From Actinomycetota bacterium (GTDB lineage: Bacteria; Actinomycetota; Acidimicrobiia; Acidimicrobiales; Ilumatobacteraceae), in NCBI GenBank assembly GCA_009705435.1, contig WLTJ01000012.1, positions 1-14,390 of the forward strand: DNA of 14,390 nt, written 5' to 3'. The position numbers were made by a program, and so were the translations under genes. The notes beneath the pieces are model-generated. The model made no database searches. It worked only from the letters and a program-made list of their open reading frames with translations, and was not told the DNA's origin. Positions 6,317 through 13,592 of this stretch are shown here, in pieces; the stretch's first letter is position 1, and each line of letters begins with the position of its first letter.

Positions 6317-7525
6317 TTAGAGACCGCTGCGCTCAAGAATGTGAATACCACAGGCCGAACCGAGCCCGATGACGTGGGCAAGACCCACCTTGGCATCTTT
6401 GATTTGGCGGTCACCAGCTTCATTACGCAGGTGGTGACACACCTCCCAGATGTTGGCAATTCCTGTCGCAGCAATCGGGTGACCTTTAGACTCCAGACCA
6501 CCGGAAACATTGACTGGGGTTGAGCCATCGCGCCAAGTAGCGCCGCTCATAAAGAAGTCCACAGCGCCGCCCTCAGGACAGAGCATGAGATTGTCATAGT
6601 GAACTAATTCGGCGGTTGCGAAGCAGTCGTGAAGTTCAACGAGATCGAGATCACTCGGTGAAACACCTGCCTGCTCATAAGCGATGATTGCTGCATTACG
6701 CGTCAAGGTGTTGACATCTGGAAGAACTTGGCAGGACTCTTGATACGGGTCGCTGGTTAACACAGAGGCTGAAACCTTGACGGCTCGACGCTGTTGTTCC
6801 ACCGACAGGGTTCGCAACACTTCTCCCGAAGTGACGACAGCAGCAGCAGCGCCATCACAGTTTGCCGAGCACATAGGCCGAGTGTTGGGATAAGCGATCA
6901 TCATGTCGTTCATGATCTCATCGAGCGTGAAACGCTTTTGATAAGCGGCCATGGGATTCAGAACTGAGTGAGCATGATTCTTTTCCGAAATTCGAGCGAA
7001 GAGTTCAAAAGAGACGCCACCATATTTGTGACCATATTCCATCCCGACCTGAGCAAAAGTGCCTGGCATGGTGTCCGTACCAATACGACCATCAGTCGGC
7101 ATGACGCTGCCAAAGCGACCGCTCGGCTCAAATTTGTTGCCGCTCTTCTTGGAAGTTCCGCCGCCTCCGAGCAAACCTGCTCCTGAAAGCTTCTCGGCCC
7201 CGACAGCGAGTCCCATACGGGCCTCTCCGGCTTTGACCGCCATAATTGCCGTACGCAACGCAGTGGCTCCCGTCGCACAGGCATTAGCCACGTTGAATAC
7301 TGGAATACCGGTTTGACCAATTTGCTTCTGCAATTGCTGCCCGAAACCTGCTCCGGCGCCCATCAGGTTGCCCGCAGCCAAGATTCCAATATCGGCCATG
7401 GTCACACCCGCATCGGCCAAGGCAGCGATTGCTGCTTGCGATCCAAGGTCAACGATGTCTTTATCTGAATGCTTGCCAAACTTTGTCATTGCGATCCCGA
7501 GGATCCAAATGTCGTCACTTGCCAT
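6317..7525 (-). CDS. Thiolase-family protein (lipid-transfer/acetyl-CoA acetyltransferase type), DUF35 partner
   Basis: A thiolase-fold enzyme of 402 residues acting on acyl-CoA thioesters. NACATGAT carries the nucleophile position C83; HDCF (299-302) and KGHP (347-350) supply the His residues of the active site, and GSACG (389-393) the C-terminal Cys region. This pattern belongs to the SCP2/lipid-transfer thiolase group, whose members include true thiolases and retro-aldolases such as Ltp2. The gene follows a DUF35 gene by 50 bases on the same strand; such pairs often form heteromeric complexes (for example BbsA-BbsB, and Ltp2 with ChsH2). The ATG has GAAGG about 9 bases upstream. The substrate cannot be told from sequence: fatty-acid, sterol side-chain or other acyl-CoA degradation are all possible. 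The stop lies 3 bases from the convergent fabI stop. Confidence 0.88.
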   Translation of the reverse strand: MASDDIWILGIAMTKFGKHSDKDIVDLGSQAAIAALADAGVTMADIGILAAGNLMGAGAGFGQQLQKQIGQTGIPVFNVANACATGATALRTAIMAVKAGEARMGLAVGAEKLSGAGLLGGGGTSKKSGNKFEPSGRFGSVMPTDGRIGTDTMPGTFAQVGMEYGHKYGGVSFELFARISEKNHAHSVLNPMAAYQKRFTLDEIMNDMMIAYPNTRPMCSANCDGAAAAVVTSGEVLRTLSVEQQRRAVKVSASVLTSDPYQESCQVLPDVNTLTRNAAIIAYEQAGVSPSDLDLVELHDCFATAELVHYDNLMLCPEGGAVDFFMSGATWRDGSTPVNVSGGLESKGHPIAATGIANIWEVCHHLRNEAGDRQIKDAKVGLAHVIGLGSACGIHILERSGL

Positions 7526-7575
7526 GATGAGTGCCTTCGCTTTCTGAGGTTCTGTGTGTGATTAGTTGTGTCGGA

Positions 7576-7968
7576 TCAAGCAGGGGCGAAACCAAAACCA
7601 ATGGCTTCAGTTCCATCTTCGTCAGTTCCCAAACTGAAAGTGGTTAAACGTACCTTCATCCCAAGGGAGACTTTTTCTGGAGTGGGGTCACAATTAACGA
7701 TATTGCCGCGCACGCTCGTTCCGTTGCAGTCAATAATTCCCGCTACGAAAGGTACTGGTACCCCAGGCGCAGCGAAAGCCACGATGGTGAACGACTTCAA
7801 GATTCCGTCCTGAGAAATTGCTGCCTTTTTGAAATCATTGTTGAAGCATTTAGCGCATGCGTTGCGGCGGTCAAAGTAACGCGCCCCGCAGGTTGTGCAT
7901 TCGTTAGCCACCAGATGGGGCGAATCACCCAACTCGAGGTAGGCAACGTGAGGTATCTGCTGAGCCAT
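7576..7968 (-). CDS. DUF35 zinc-ribbon/OB-fold acyl-CoA-associated protein
   Basis: A 130-residue two-part protein: a rubredoxin-like zinc ribbon with C24-x2-C27 and C38-x2-C41, followed by an OB-fold domain (about 53-125). In characterised complexes the DUF35 subunit docks on a thiolase-like enzyme and helps bind CoA; it has no catalytic activity known to me alone. It is the promoter-proximal gene of a pair with the thiolase. The ATG follows AGGA at about 8 bases. A possible -10 (TAGAAT) lies upstream. All four zinc Cys residues are present, so it should be folded and active. Confidence 0.88.
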   Translation of the reverse strand: MAQQIPHVAYLELGDSPHLVANECTTCGARYFDRRNACAKCFNNDFKKAAISQDGILKSFTIVAFAAPGVPVPFVAGIIDCNGTSVRGNIVNCDPTPEKVSLGMKVRLTTFSLGTDEDGTEAIGFGFAPA

Positions 7969-8001
7969 AAGTGTGTTCCTATCGATAATGCTGACCTTTG
8001 T

Positions 8002-8007
8002 ATTCTA
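8002..8007 (-). promoter_or_regulatory. Candidate -10 (TAGAAT) for the DUF35-thiolase pair
   Basis: TAGAAT on the minus strand lies in the 61-base gap between the nitroreductase stop and the DUF35 ATG, giving a leader of about 27 bases that would contain the AGGA ribosome site. The -35 region at the right spacing is poor, so this is a weak call. Confidence 0.3.
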
Positions 8008-8029
8008 AACCTGTGAGCCCAAGTTTTTC

Positions 8030-8683
8030 TTAGCCCAGAGGGTCCTCAATGTGGGTATTCCAGGTTCCGAAGTGCAGTAGATCAACGGACGCCTTGCGTT
8101 TGCGTTGCGTCGGAGTGCCAGAGGGTTGATCCTGTGGGTGTCGATAGCCGACAGCGACAACACCGGCGCAATGGACATTTGCAGGAACCTCAAATGCATC
8201 AAGAAGTTTGCGTGGCTCAACGAACAGATCAAACAGCAGGGCGCCCCACCGCTGCTCCTCAATCAAAAGTAGGAGGTTTTGAGTCACTAGCGCAGCATCA
8301 GTGAGCCACATCGGCTTAACCCAATTCTCAGCTTTTTCAAGTCCATGTCCGGCCTTATCTCCTTCGGAGTAGCGGTTGGTGTAAGCCGACTCGTCGGCCA
8401 GAACCAAAATTACGGATTGGGCTTCTAGAACCCCTGGTGATGTTTTGCCAAACCAAGCTCCGACGCCTGACACCTGCCAAAACCTCTGCAGATCGTCACC
8501 CACCAAAATTAAAAGATGTGCACCTTGAGAAAAACCAGCGGATGGAGCCCGTAAGGCCAACTCGCCAAGCTCCTTGAGGTCCTCCAGACTTGGACCTCCA
8601 TCAAAAGTGCGCGTCATGCGACGCCGACGAATAATCTGCCCTAGAGCAGTGCTGAAATATTTATTCGGTTTAGTGCTTGCCAA
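8030..8683 (-). CDS. Nitroreductase-family FMN oxidoreductase
   Basis: A 217-residue nitroreductase-fold protein, probably binding FMN and reducing a small substrate with NAD(P)H. RRRMTRTF (20-27) is the N-terminal FMN-phosphate-binding arm and RAPSAGFSQ (45-53) the following conserved loop; WLTDAALVTQNLLLL (126-140) is the central helix and AGVVAVGY (173-180) the late strand typical of the family. The start is a TTG at 8683: an in-frame TGA lies two codons upstream and the next Met is residue 23, inside the FMN arm, so the TTG is the only start that keeps the domain whole. It overlaps the upstream gene by 14 bases, indicating translational coupling. The physiological substrate is unknown; nothing suggests it is the FbiB-type F420 enzyme. 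Confidence 0.85.
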   Translation of the reverse strand: MASTKPNKYFSTALGQIIRRRRMTRTFDGGPSLEDLKELGELALRAPSAGFSQGAHLLILVGDDLQRFWQVSGVGAWFGKTSPGVLEAQSVILVLADESAYTNRYSEGDKAGHGLEKAENWVKPMWLTDAALVTQNLLLLIEEQRWGALLFDLFVEPRKLLDAFEVPANVHCAGVVAVGYRHPQDQPSGTPTQRKRKASVDLLHFGTWNTHIEDPLG

Positions 8684-9326
8684 GTTTCAACAAATCCTCA
8701 GTCATTGTCCAACCGTGAACGATCAAACAAGCACCCACACCAGGCTTCACCTCGGCGAACAATTCCGCGATCTCTGGTTTGATTTTTTCTGGTTTGCTTG
8801 ATTCATGATCTAGGAACCCTGACAACCCCTTCTTCATCACTATGAAGGTTTTCTCGTCATAATGAGCATCAACACCGAAGCGACGAGCCAAGCGGCGTCC
8901 CCACGCACGCTCTTCACCAACGGCACGATGACCGGGTCGGGGTATCAACTCACTGAGGTTCTTAAATGCTTCAAGGCCTTCGGCCGAGACAAATCGGCTT
9001 CCCACAACAACATCCTCGTCGGGAAAAGCCATCAGGGCACGGTGATATGCCTCAGCCAAAAGTCCTTTGAGAACTTGATCTCGTTTAGGCGAACGCTTGA
9101 CACTCATCAAGCCGAAAAGGACGCAGGGTGTCCCCCCAATACGCTCCAGCGTAGAAAAGGTGAAGCCATGTACAGTCCCGTTCAAGGTAGCCGTTGTACA
9201 CAAAACCCAATCTTGTTGAGCCTGAAGCAACCTCGGGGCGTCAAACGACCCTCCCATGAGGACCAACGCTTCTAGTTCAGCCTCAGTCAGGGCCGCACTA
9301 TCTTTTGTTTCCACCTCAACGGACAT
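8670..9326 (-). CDS. Conserved protein of unknown function, possibly GNAT-like
   Basis: Not recognised as a named family. The 218-residue soluble protein has no signal peptide or membrane segment. The middle part (about 38-105) alternates strand-like and helix-like stretches, including WVLCTTATLNGTVHGFTF and CVLFGLMSVKRSPKRDQVL followed by a helix, which is reminiscent of a GNAT acetyltransferase core; this is a weak structural guess. A basic/aromatic patch GEERAWGRRLARRFG (137-151) and a C-terminal helix-rich tail (165-218) follow. The ATG has AGGGA about 9 bases upstream. It overlaps the nitroreductase start by 14 bases, so the two are probably made together and may act in one pathway. It follows dnaE by 106 bases. 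Confidence 0.75.
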   Translation of the reverse strand: MSVEVETKDSAALTEAELEALVLMGGSFDAPRLLQAQQDWVLCTTATLNGTVHGFTFSTLERIGGTPCVLFGLMSVKRSPKRDQVLKGLLAEAYHRALMAFPDEDVVVGSRFVSAEGLEAFKNLSELIPRPGHRAVGEERAWGRRLARRFGVDAHYDEKTFIVMKKGLSGFLDHESSKPEKIKPEIAELFAEVKPGVGACLIVHGWTMTEDLLKLGKH

Positions 9327-9373
9327 CTGAATTATTCCCTACTGTGGGCCACAAAACAGCCACACACCTATTC

Positions 9374-9387
9374 TGCCACTTCTGGCA
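9374..9387 (-). other. Short hairpin in the gap after dnaE
   Basis: TGCCA and TGGCA form a 5-bp stem with a 4-base loop, 46 bases past the dnaE stop. No U-run follows, so it is not a convincing intrinsic terminator. The rest of the gap (9327-9432) shows only the ribosome site of the next gene. Confidence 0.25.
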
Positions 9388-9432
9388 CTAGAAACACGAA
9401 ACGACCTGCTCGCCACGGCAGAGAATCGCCCT

Positions 9433-12400
9433 CTACATGATAACGCTTGCACCAAAGGCAACTCTGAGAGGGGGAATGACTCGATCAATGTCGACCAAGA
9501 ACTCCTCACCGAGTTTGAGAATCTTGGCATCGCCGATATGCAAGAAGACATAAGAAGATCCCGGATAACTGGACAGAATGCCCTTCAAACGTGCGACTGT
9601 CTCAGGATCAAGCGCCACCGCAGGAAGGTTAAGACGAAGCTCCTCTTGGCGATGAGAAATTGTGAGAGGAGTAAACTCAAGTGATTGGATGCTGATCCGA
9701 TCCTCATTGCGTTCGTAACGGCACTTAACAGCAACCAAACCGTCCTCAATGATCTTGTGACCGTGTGTGAGAAGAGTCTTTGAAAACACCGTTAATTCAA
9801 CACTGCCATAAAGGTCTTCAAGTTGAATAATGGCTAAGGCACTACCTTTTTTCGTGACCTTACGCTCAACTTTGGTGATAATTCCTGCCAAGGTGACGAT
9901 CGCCCCGCTATCCAAATCCTCAAGGCCAGAAGTTGTTGAGGTGGCATGTTTGCGGAGCATTCCTTCGAGACCAAAAAGTGGATGATCGCTGATATACAAA
10001 CCAAGCACTTCTTTTTCGAACTTCAGTTTGACGGATTTCTCAAACTCCATGTCGGGAATAGGAATATCGAGATTGACTTTGGCGCCCGGCTCGGAATCAA
10101 AAACATCAAACAGACTCATAACCCCTTGATCTGCATCAGATCTGCGAGCTAATGAATCGCTAATAATTGATTCGTAGATTGCCATCAACCCTTGACGTGG
10201 GTGACCGAGACCATCAAATGCACCCGCCTTGATAAAGGACTCGATGGATTTCTTGTTGAGACAATCTGCTGGAACCCGCATCGCAAAATCGTGAAATGAC
10301 CCAAAGGGACCGTTCATAGCTCGTTCACTGACGATCCGCTCACAAATAGCCTGCCCAATACCTTTGATCGCCGACAACCCAAAGTAGATGACGCGTTCGG
10401 TCACTAATGGGGTGAAATCAACTTCAGAGACGTTGATATTTGGCGGACCAAGGGTGATCCCGCTGTTTCGAGCATCGACTAAGTAACCCGCTGCTTTCTC
10501 CAAATTGTCTTTCACACTCGTCAATAGTGCAGCGAAATATTGCATGGGGTAATTCGCTTTGAGGAAGGCGGTCTGATAACAGATATGCCCATACCCAAAC
10601 GAATGACTCTTGTTAAATGCGTAGTCGGCAAAGTTTTCGATGATGTCAAATAGTTGCTTGCCAAGCTCGGAACCGTACCCGGAGGTCTCGCAACCAAGTT
10701 CAAACTTGGAGCGTTCTTTTTCCATCAATGCGCGTTCTTTCTTACCGCAAGCCTTACGCAGGTTGTCGGCTTCGGCAAGGGTGTAACCAGCGAAGCGTTG
10801 GGCGACGCGCATCACGCTCTCCTGATAGATCATTAGACCGTAGGTATCACCTAAAACTTCTTCAGCGTCGGGATGAAAATAGACAACTTTCTTGCGACCG
10901 TTTTTTCTATCCGCAAAGTCGTTGTGCATGTTGACGCTCATCGGGCCCGGCCGATAGAGGGCAATCACTGCCGAGACATCTTCAAAACTTGTGGGTGCCA
11001 TAGCCCGCAAGAGCTGTTGCATCGGTGCCGACTCGAGTTGAAAGACACCCATCGTGTCCCCTCGTGCTAGCAGTTCAAATGTTGCTTGGTCGTCAAACGA
11101 GATTTTGTCGACATCAAAATCTGGATGGTCTATTTGAATCAAACTATTGGCGTCTGTGATGACGTCGAGATTTCGCAAACCAAGGAAGTCCATCTTCAAC
11201 AGTCCCAGTTCTTCAACTCCATGCATATCGAACTGGGTCGTGATTTGTCCTGCCTCAAGAGATTTTCCGGTTTCTGGGCGACGTTGCAGAGGAAGATAAT
11301 CAGTTAATGGGTTTTTAGAAATCACCACGGCTGCAGCGTGAATGCCAACAGAACGCTTCAACCCTTCAAGACCCTTAGCTACATCGACAACGTGACGAAT
11401 TTCGTCATCTGATTCATACAAATCTCGAAGTTCTTGAGCGGCCCGATATCCGTCGGCGTATTTGTCGTTGAGTTCAAGGCAATACTTCAGCGGAGTGTCG
11501 CGACCCATCACAAGAGGTGGCATTGCCTTTGCTAGGCGATCACCCATGGCATACGGGTGCCCAAGCACACGTGCAGCATCACGTACGGCGTTACGTGCTT
11601 TGATTGTTCCAAATGTGATGATTTGAGCCACATGTTCAGATCCATAAGTGTCGGTCGCATAATGAATGATTTCTTCTCGATAGCGCGAGTCGAAATCCAT
11701 GTCGATGTCGGGCATTGAAATACGACTCGGGTTCAAAAACCTCTCAAAAATCAAGTCGTAACGGATCGGGTCCACTTCGGTAATACCGAGGCAATAAGCG
11801 ACAGCGCAACCAGCAGCAGAGCCTCGTCCAGGACCGACCCGGATATTCCGCTTTTTGGCGTACTCAATCAGATCCCAAACAATCAGAAAGTACGAGGCAA
11901 AACCCATATCGGCGATGACCTTGGTCTCAAATGCCAAACGTTCGATGACAGCGGGAGTCAAATTGTCGCCCCAACGTCGCTTCGCTCCCTCTCGTGTCAG
12001 ATAATCCAAATACGAAGCGTCATCAGTGAAGCCTTTTGGAACCTTGAAGTTAGGTAACTGTGGCTTACCAAATTCAATAGTGACGTCAGCTCGCTCCGCT
12101 ATCCACAACGTGTTATCGCAAGCCTCGGGAACTTCACGAAAAACATGCCGCATCTCATTGGCGGTCTTTAGGTAATGCTCAGTACCTTCAAAGCGAAATC
12201 GATTCGGGTCGGCGATCATGGAGTTCGTTTGCACACACAGCAACGCATCATGGGATTCGCTGTCGTGGCGGTGGACATAGTGCGAATCATTTGTGGCGAT
12301 GACTGGAGCGCCAATTTCTTGGGCGATCTCTAAAAGTTGTGGATTAGTTTTTGTCTGCGCCGCGAGCCCATGGTCTTGAAGTTCGACAAAGAGATTGTCT

Positions 12401-12945
12401 TTGCCGAAGATGTCTTGCAACCTTGCTGCCTTGCGCTTGGCATCTTGATAATCGCCGTTCAGGAGCGCCTGCAGAACATGGCCACCTAGGCATCCTGTGG
12501 TGGCGATCAAACCTTCGTGATGGCGTTCTAATAATTCCCAATCCATTCGGGGTTGGTAGTAGTAACCCTCAAGAAACGCCAAACTTGAAAGCTTGATGAG
12601 GTTCTTGTAGCCAACGCTGTTCTCGGCCAACAAAGTGAGGTGATAATAGAGTTTCTTGCCACCTTCAGTATCGCCGCCAGAGTCATCAACCTTGCCTCGT
12701 CTGCTTGGGCGCTCAAACCGTGTCTCGTAGGCCATGTACGCCTCGGTACCAATGATCGGCTTCACACCCTGAGCACGACATTCTTTGTAAAAGTCGAGAA
12801 CACCGTACATATTGCCGTGGTCAGTCATACCGAGGGCCGATTGTCCATCGGCGACTGCCTTGGCGACTAGTTCATCAAGTTTGGCGGCACCGTCAAGCAT
12901 CGAGAACTCAGTATGGACATGCAAATGGGTGAATGAGTCGCCCAA
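9433..12945 (-). CDS. dnaE: DNA polymerase III alpha subunit (DnaE1 type)
   Basis: The catalytic subunit of the replicative DNA polymerase. The 1170-residue protein has an N-terminal PHP domain (about 4-230), the C-family polymerase core (about 290-860), tandem helix-hairpin-helix (from about 859), and an OB fold (about 1014-1090). PHP metal residues corresponding to those of M. tuberculosis DnaE1 are all present by eye: H9, H11, D18, H43, E68, H102, C152, D220, H222; this suggests active 3'-5' proofreading in the PHP domain. Polymerase Asp residues are D414 and D416 in PDIDMDFD and D585 in LLKMDFLGLR. PGRGSAAG (371-378) is intact. Gln939 with MSLF (942-945) may form an unusual clamp-binding motif. 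The start is a TTG at 12945, chosen because AGGAGGTG lies just upstream and homologues begin shortly before HLHVH. Confidence 0.97.
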   Translation of the reverse strand: MGDSFTHLHVHTEFSMLDGAAKLDELVAKAVADGQSALGMTDHGNMYGVLDFYKECRAQGVKPIIGTEAYMAYETRFERPSRRGKVDDSGGDTEGGKKLYYHLTLLAENSVGYKNLIKLSSLAFLEGYYYQPRMDWELLERHHEGLIATTGCLGGHVLQALLNGDYQDAKRKAARLQDIFGKDNLFVELQDHGLAAQTKTNPQLLEIAQEIGAPVIATNDSHYVHRHDSESHDALLCVQTNSMIADPNRFRFEGTEHYLKTANEMRHVFREVPEACDNTLWIAERADVTIEFGKPQLPNFKVPKGFTDDASYLDYLTREGAKRRWGDNLTPAVIERLAFETKVIADMGFASYFLIVWDLIEYAKKRNIRVGPGRGSAAGCAVAYCLGITEVDPIRYDLIFERFLNPSRISMPDIDMDFDSRYREEIIHYATDTYGSEHVAQIITFGTIKARNAVRDAARVLGHPYAMGDRLAKAMPPLVMGRDTPLKYCLELNDKYADGYRAAQELRDLYESDDEIRHVVDVAKGLEGLKRSVGIHAAAVVISKNPLTDYLPLQRRPETGKSLEAGQITTQFDMHGVEELGLLKMDFLGLRNLDVITDANSLIQIDHPDFDVDKISFDDQATFELLARGDTMGVFQLESAPMQQLLRAMAPTSFEDVSAVIALYRPGPMSVNMHNDFADRKNGRKKVVYFHPDAEEVLGDTYGLMIYQESVMRVAQRFAGYTLAEADNLRKACGKKERALMEKERSKFELGCETSGYGSELGKQLFDIIENFADYAFNKSHSFGYGHICYQTAFLKANYPMQYFAALLTSVKDNLEKAAGYLVDARNSGITLGPPNINVSEVDFTPLVTERVIYFGLSAIKGIGQAICERIVSERAMNGPFGSFHDFAMRVPADCLNKKSIESFIKAGAFDGLGHPRQGLMAIYESIISDSLARRSDADQGVMSLFDVFDSEPGAKVNLDIPIPDMEFEKSVKLKFEKEVLGLYISDHPLFGLEGMLRKHATSTTSGLEDLDSGAIVTLAGIITKVERKVTKKGSALAIIQLEDLYGSVELTVFSKTLLTHGHKIIEDGLVAVKCRYERNEDRISIQSLEFTPLTISHRQEELRLNLPAVALDPETVARLKGILSSYPGSSYVFLHIGDAKILKLGEEFLVDIDRVIPPLRVAFGASVIM

Positions 12946-12949
12946 AATA

Positions 12950-12957
12950 CACCTCCT
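12950..12957 (-). promoter_or_regulatory. Strong Shine-Dalgarno of dnaE deciding a TTG start
   Basis: AGGAGGTG on the minus strand ends 4 bases before the TTG at 12945 (6 bases from the AGGAGG core). This is the strongest ribosome site in the window. The 84-base gap to bpa holds no other clear signal. Confidence 0.8.
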
Positions 12958-13029
12958 ACTTTGCTCAGGTCAGCCGAACGTTTCGACAGACAAACTTCAT
13001 CTATGTGGTTTAGAAACAGTAGCAGTGGG

Positions 13030-13542
13030 CTACAAGTAAGTTCCGGGGAGTGGAACACTATTTGATGCAGTATCAGCCTTGTTACCCAAGGGTCCCGGTT
13101 GCAATTGACGGATCTGCTCCATTTGTTGCTGCGCCATCAACTGTTGGGCGAAGAGGGCCGCTTGTATTCCGTGAAAAAGTCCCTCAAGCCAGCCCACCAG
13201 TTGGGCTTGGGCGATCCGCAATTCACCTTCGCTAGGAATGCCATCGGAGAAAGGTAATGCCAACATCGTGAGTTCTTGTTGAAGGTCCGGCGATAGAGCA
13301 TCGGTCAACTCCACGATCGAGCGCTCATAAATCTCTGCTAAGCGTTCGCGGCTCCCCTGATCCAACTCAGCGCCACGAACCTCTTCCAATAATTGTTTGA
13401 CCATAGAACCGATACGCATCACCTTGGCGGGTTCTGTCACAGAATTTATGGCACTGACCTCGTTGCTCGATAGCCGCTCGGTACCAATCCGATCTTCAGC
13501 ATTCAAGATTTGGTCAGGTTGTTGCCGTTCAGAGTTGCTCAT
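13030..13542 (-). CDS. bpa: Bacterial proteasome activator (Bpa/PafE), GTYL tail variant
   Basis: An ATP-independent ring-shaped activator that opens the 20S proteasome gate and admits unfolded substrates. The 170-residue protein has a variable acidic N-terminus (1-45), then the four-helix core that identifies the family: MVKQLLEEVRGAELD (47-61), SPDLQQELTMLALPF (84-98), and the highly conserved ELRIAQAQLVGWLEGLFHGI (107-126), with AALFAQQLMAQQQ following. A flexible linker leads to the C-terminal GTYL; known Bpa proteins end GQYL, whose Tyr and Leu dock in the alpha-ring pockets. The Tyr-Leu pair is kept while Gln becomes Thr. The ATG is preceded by a purine-rich A-tract rather than a clear Shine-Dalgarno. 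Proteasome genes are not in the window but their presence in the genome is implied. Confidence 0.92.
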   Translation of the reverse strand: MSNSERQQPDQILNAEDRIGTERLSSNEVSAINSVTEPAKVMRIGSMVKQLLEEVRGAELDQGSRERLAEIYERSIVELTDALSPDLQQELTMLALPFSDGIPSEGELRIAQAQLVGWLEGLFHGIQAALFAQQLMAQQQMEQIRQLQPGPLGNKADTASNSVPLPGTYL

Positions 13543-13548
13543 AGGTCA

Positions 13549-13575
13549 GAACTTCTTTCTTTTTTTTGAACTTCT
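13549..13575. repeat. Two 8-bp direct repeats flanking an 8-base homopolymer upstream of bpa
   Basis: GAACTTCT occurs at 13549-13556 and 13568-13575, with T8 at 13560-13567 between (AGAAGTTC and A8 in the bpa sense). They lie in the 50-base gap before bpa. They could be a regulator half-site pair or chance in T-rich DNA. Confidence 0.4.
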
Positions 13576-13592
13576 CAAGTTACACCAAATGC

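Noticed and set aside
8862..9275. 137-aa open frame on the plus strand
   Set aside because: Fully antisense to the 218-aa gene, no ribosome site, composition of a shadow frame.
12974..12986. LexA/SOS-box-like CGAACGTTTCG upstream of dnaE
   Set aside because: The actinobacterial LexA consensus has arms separated by four bases; here the arms are too close and imperfect.
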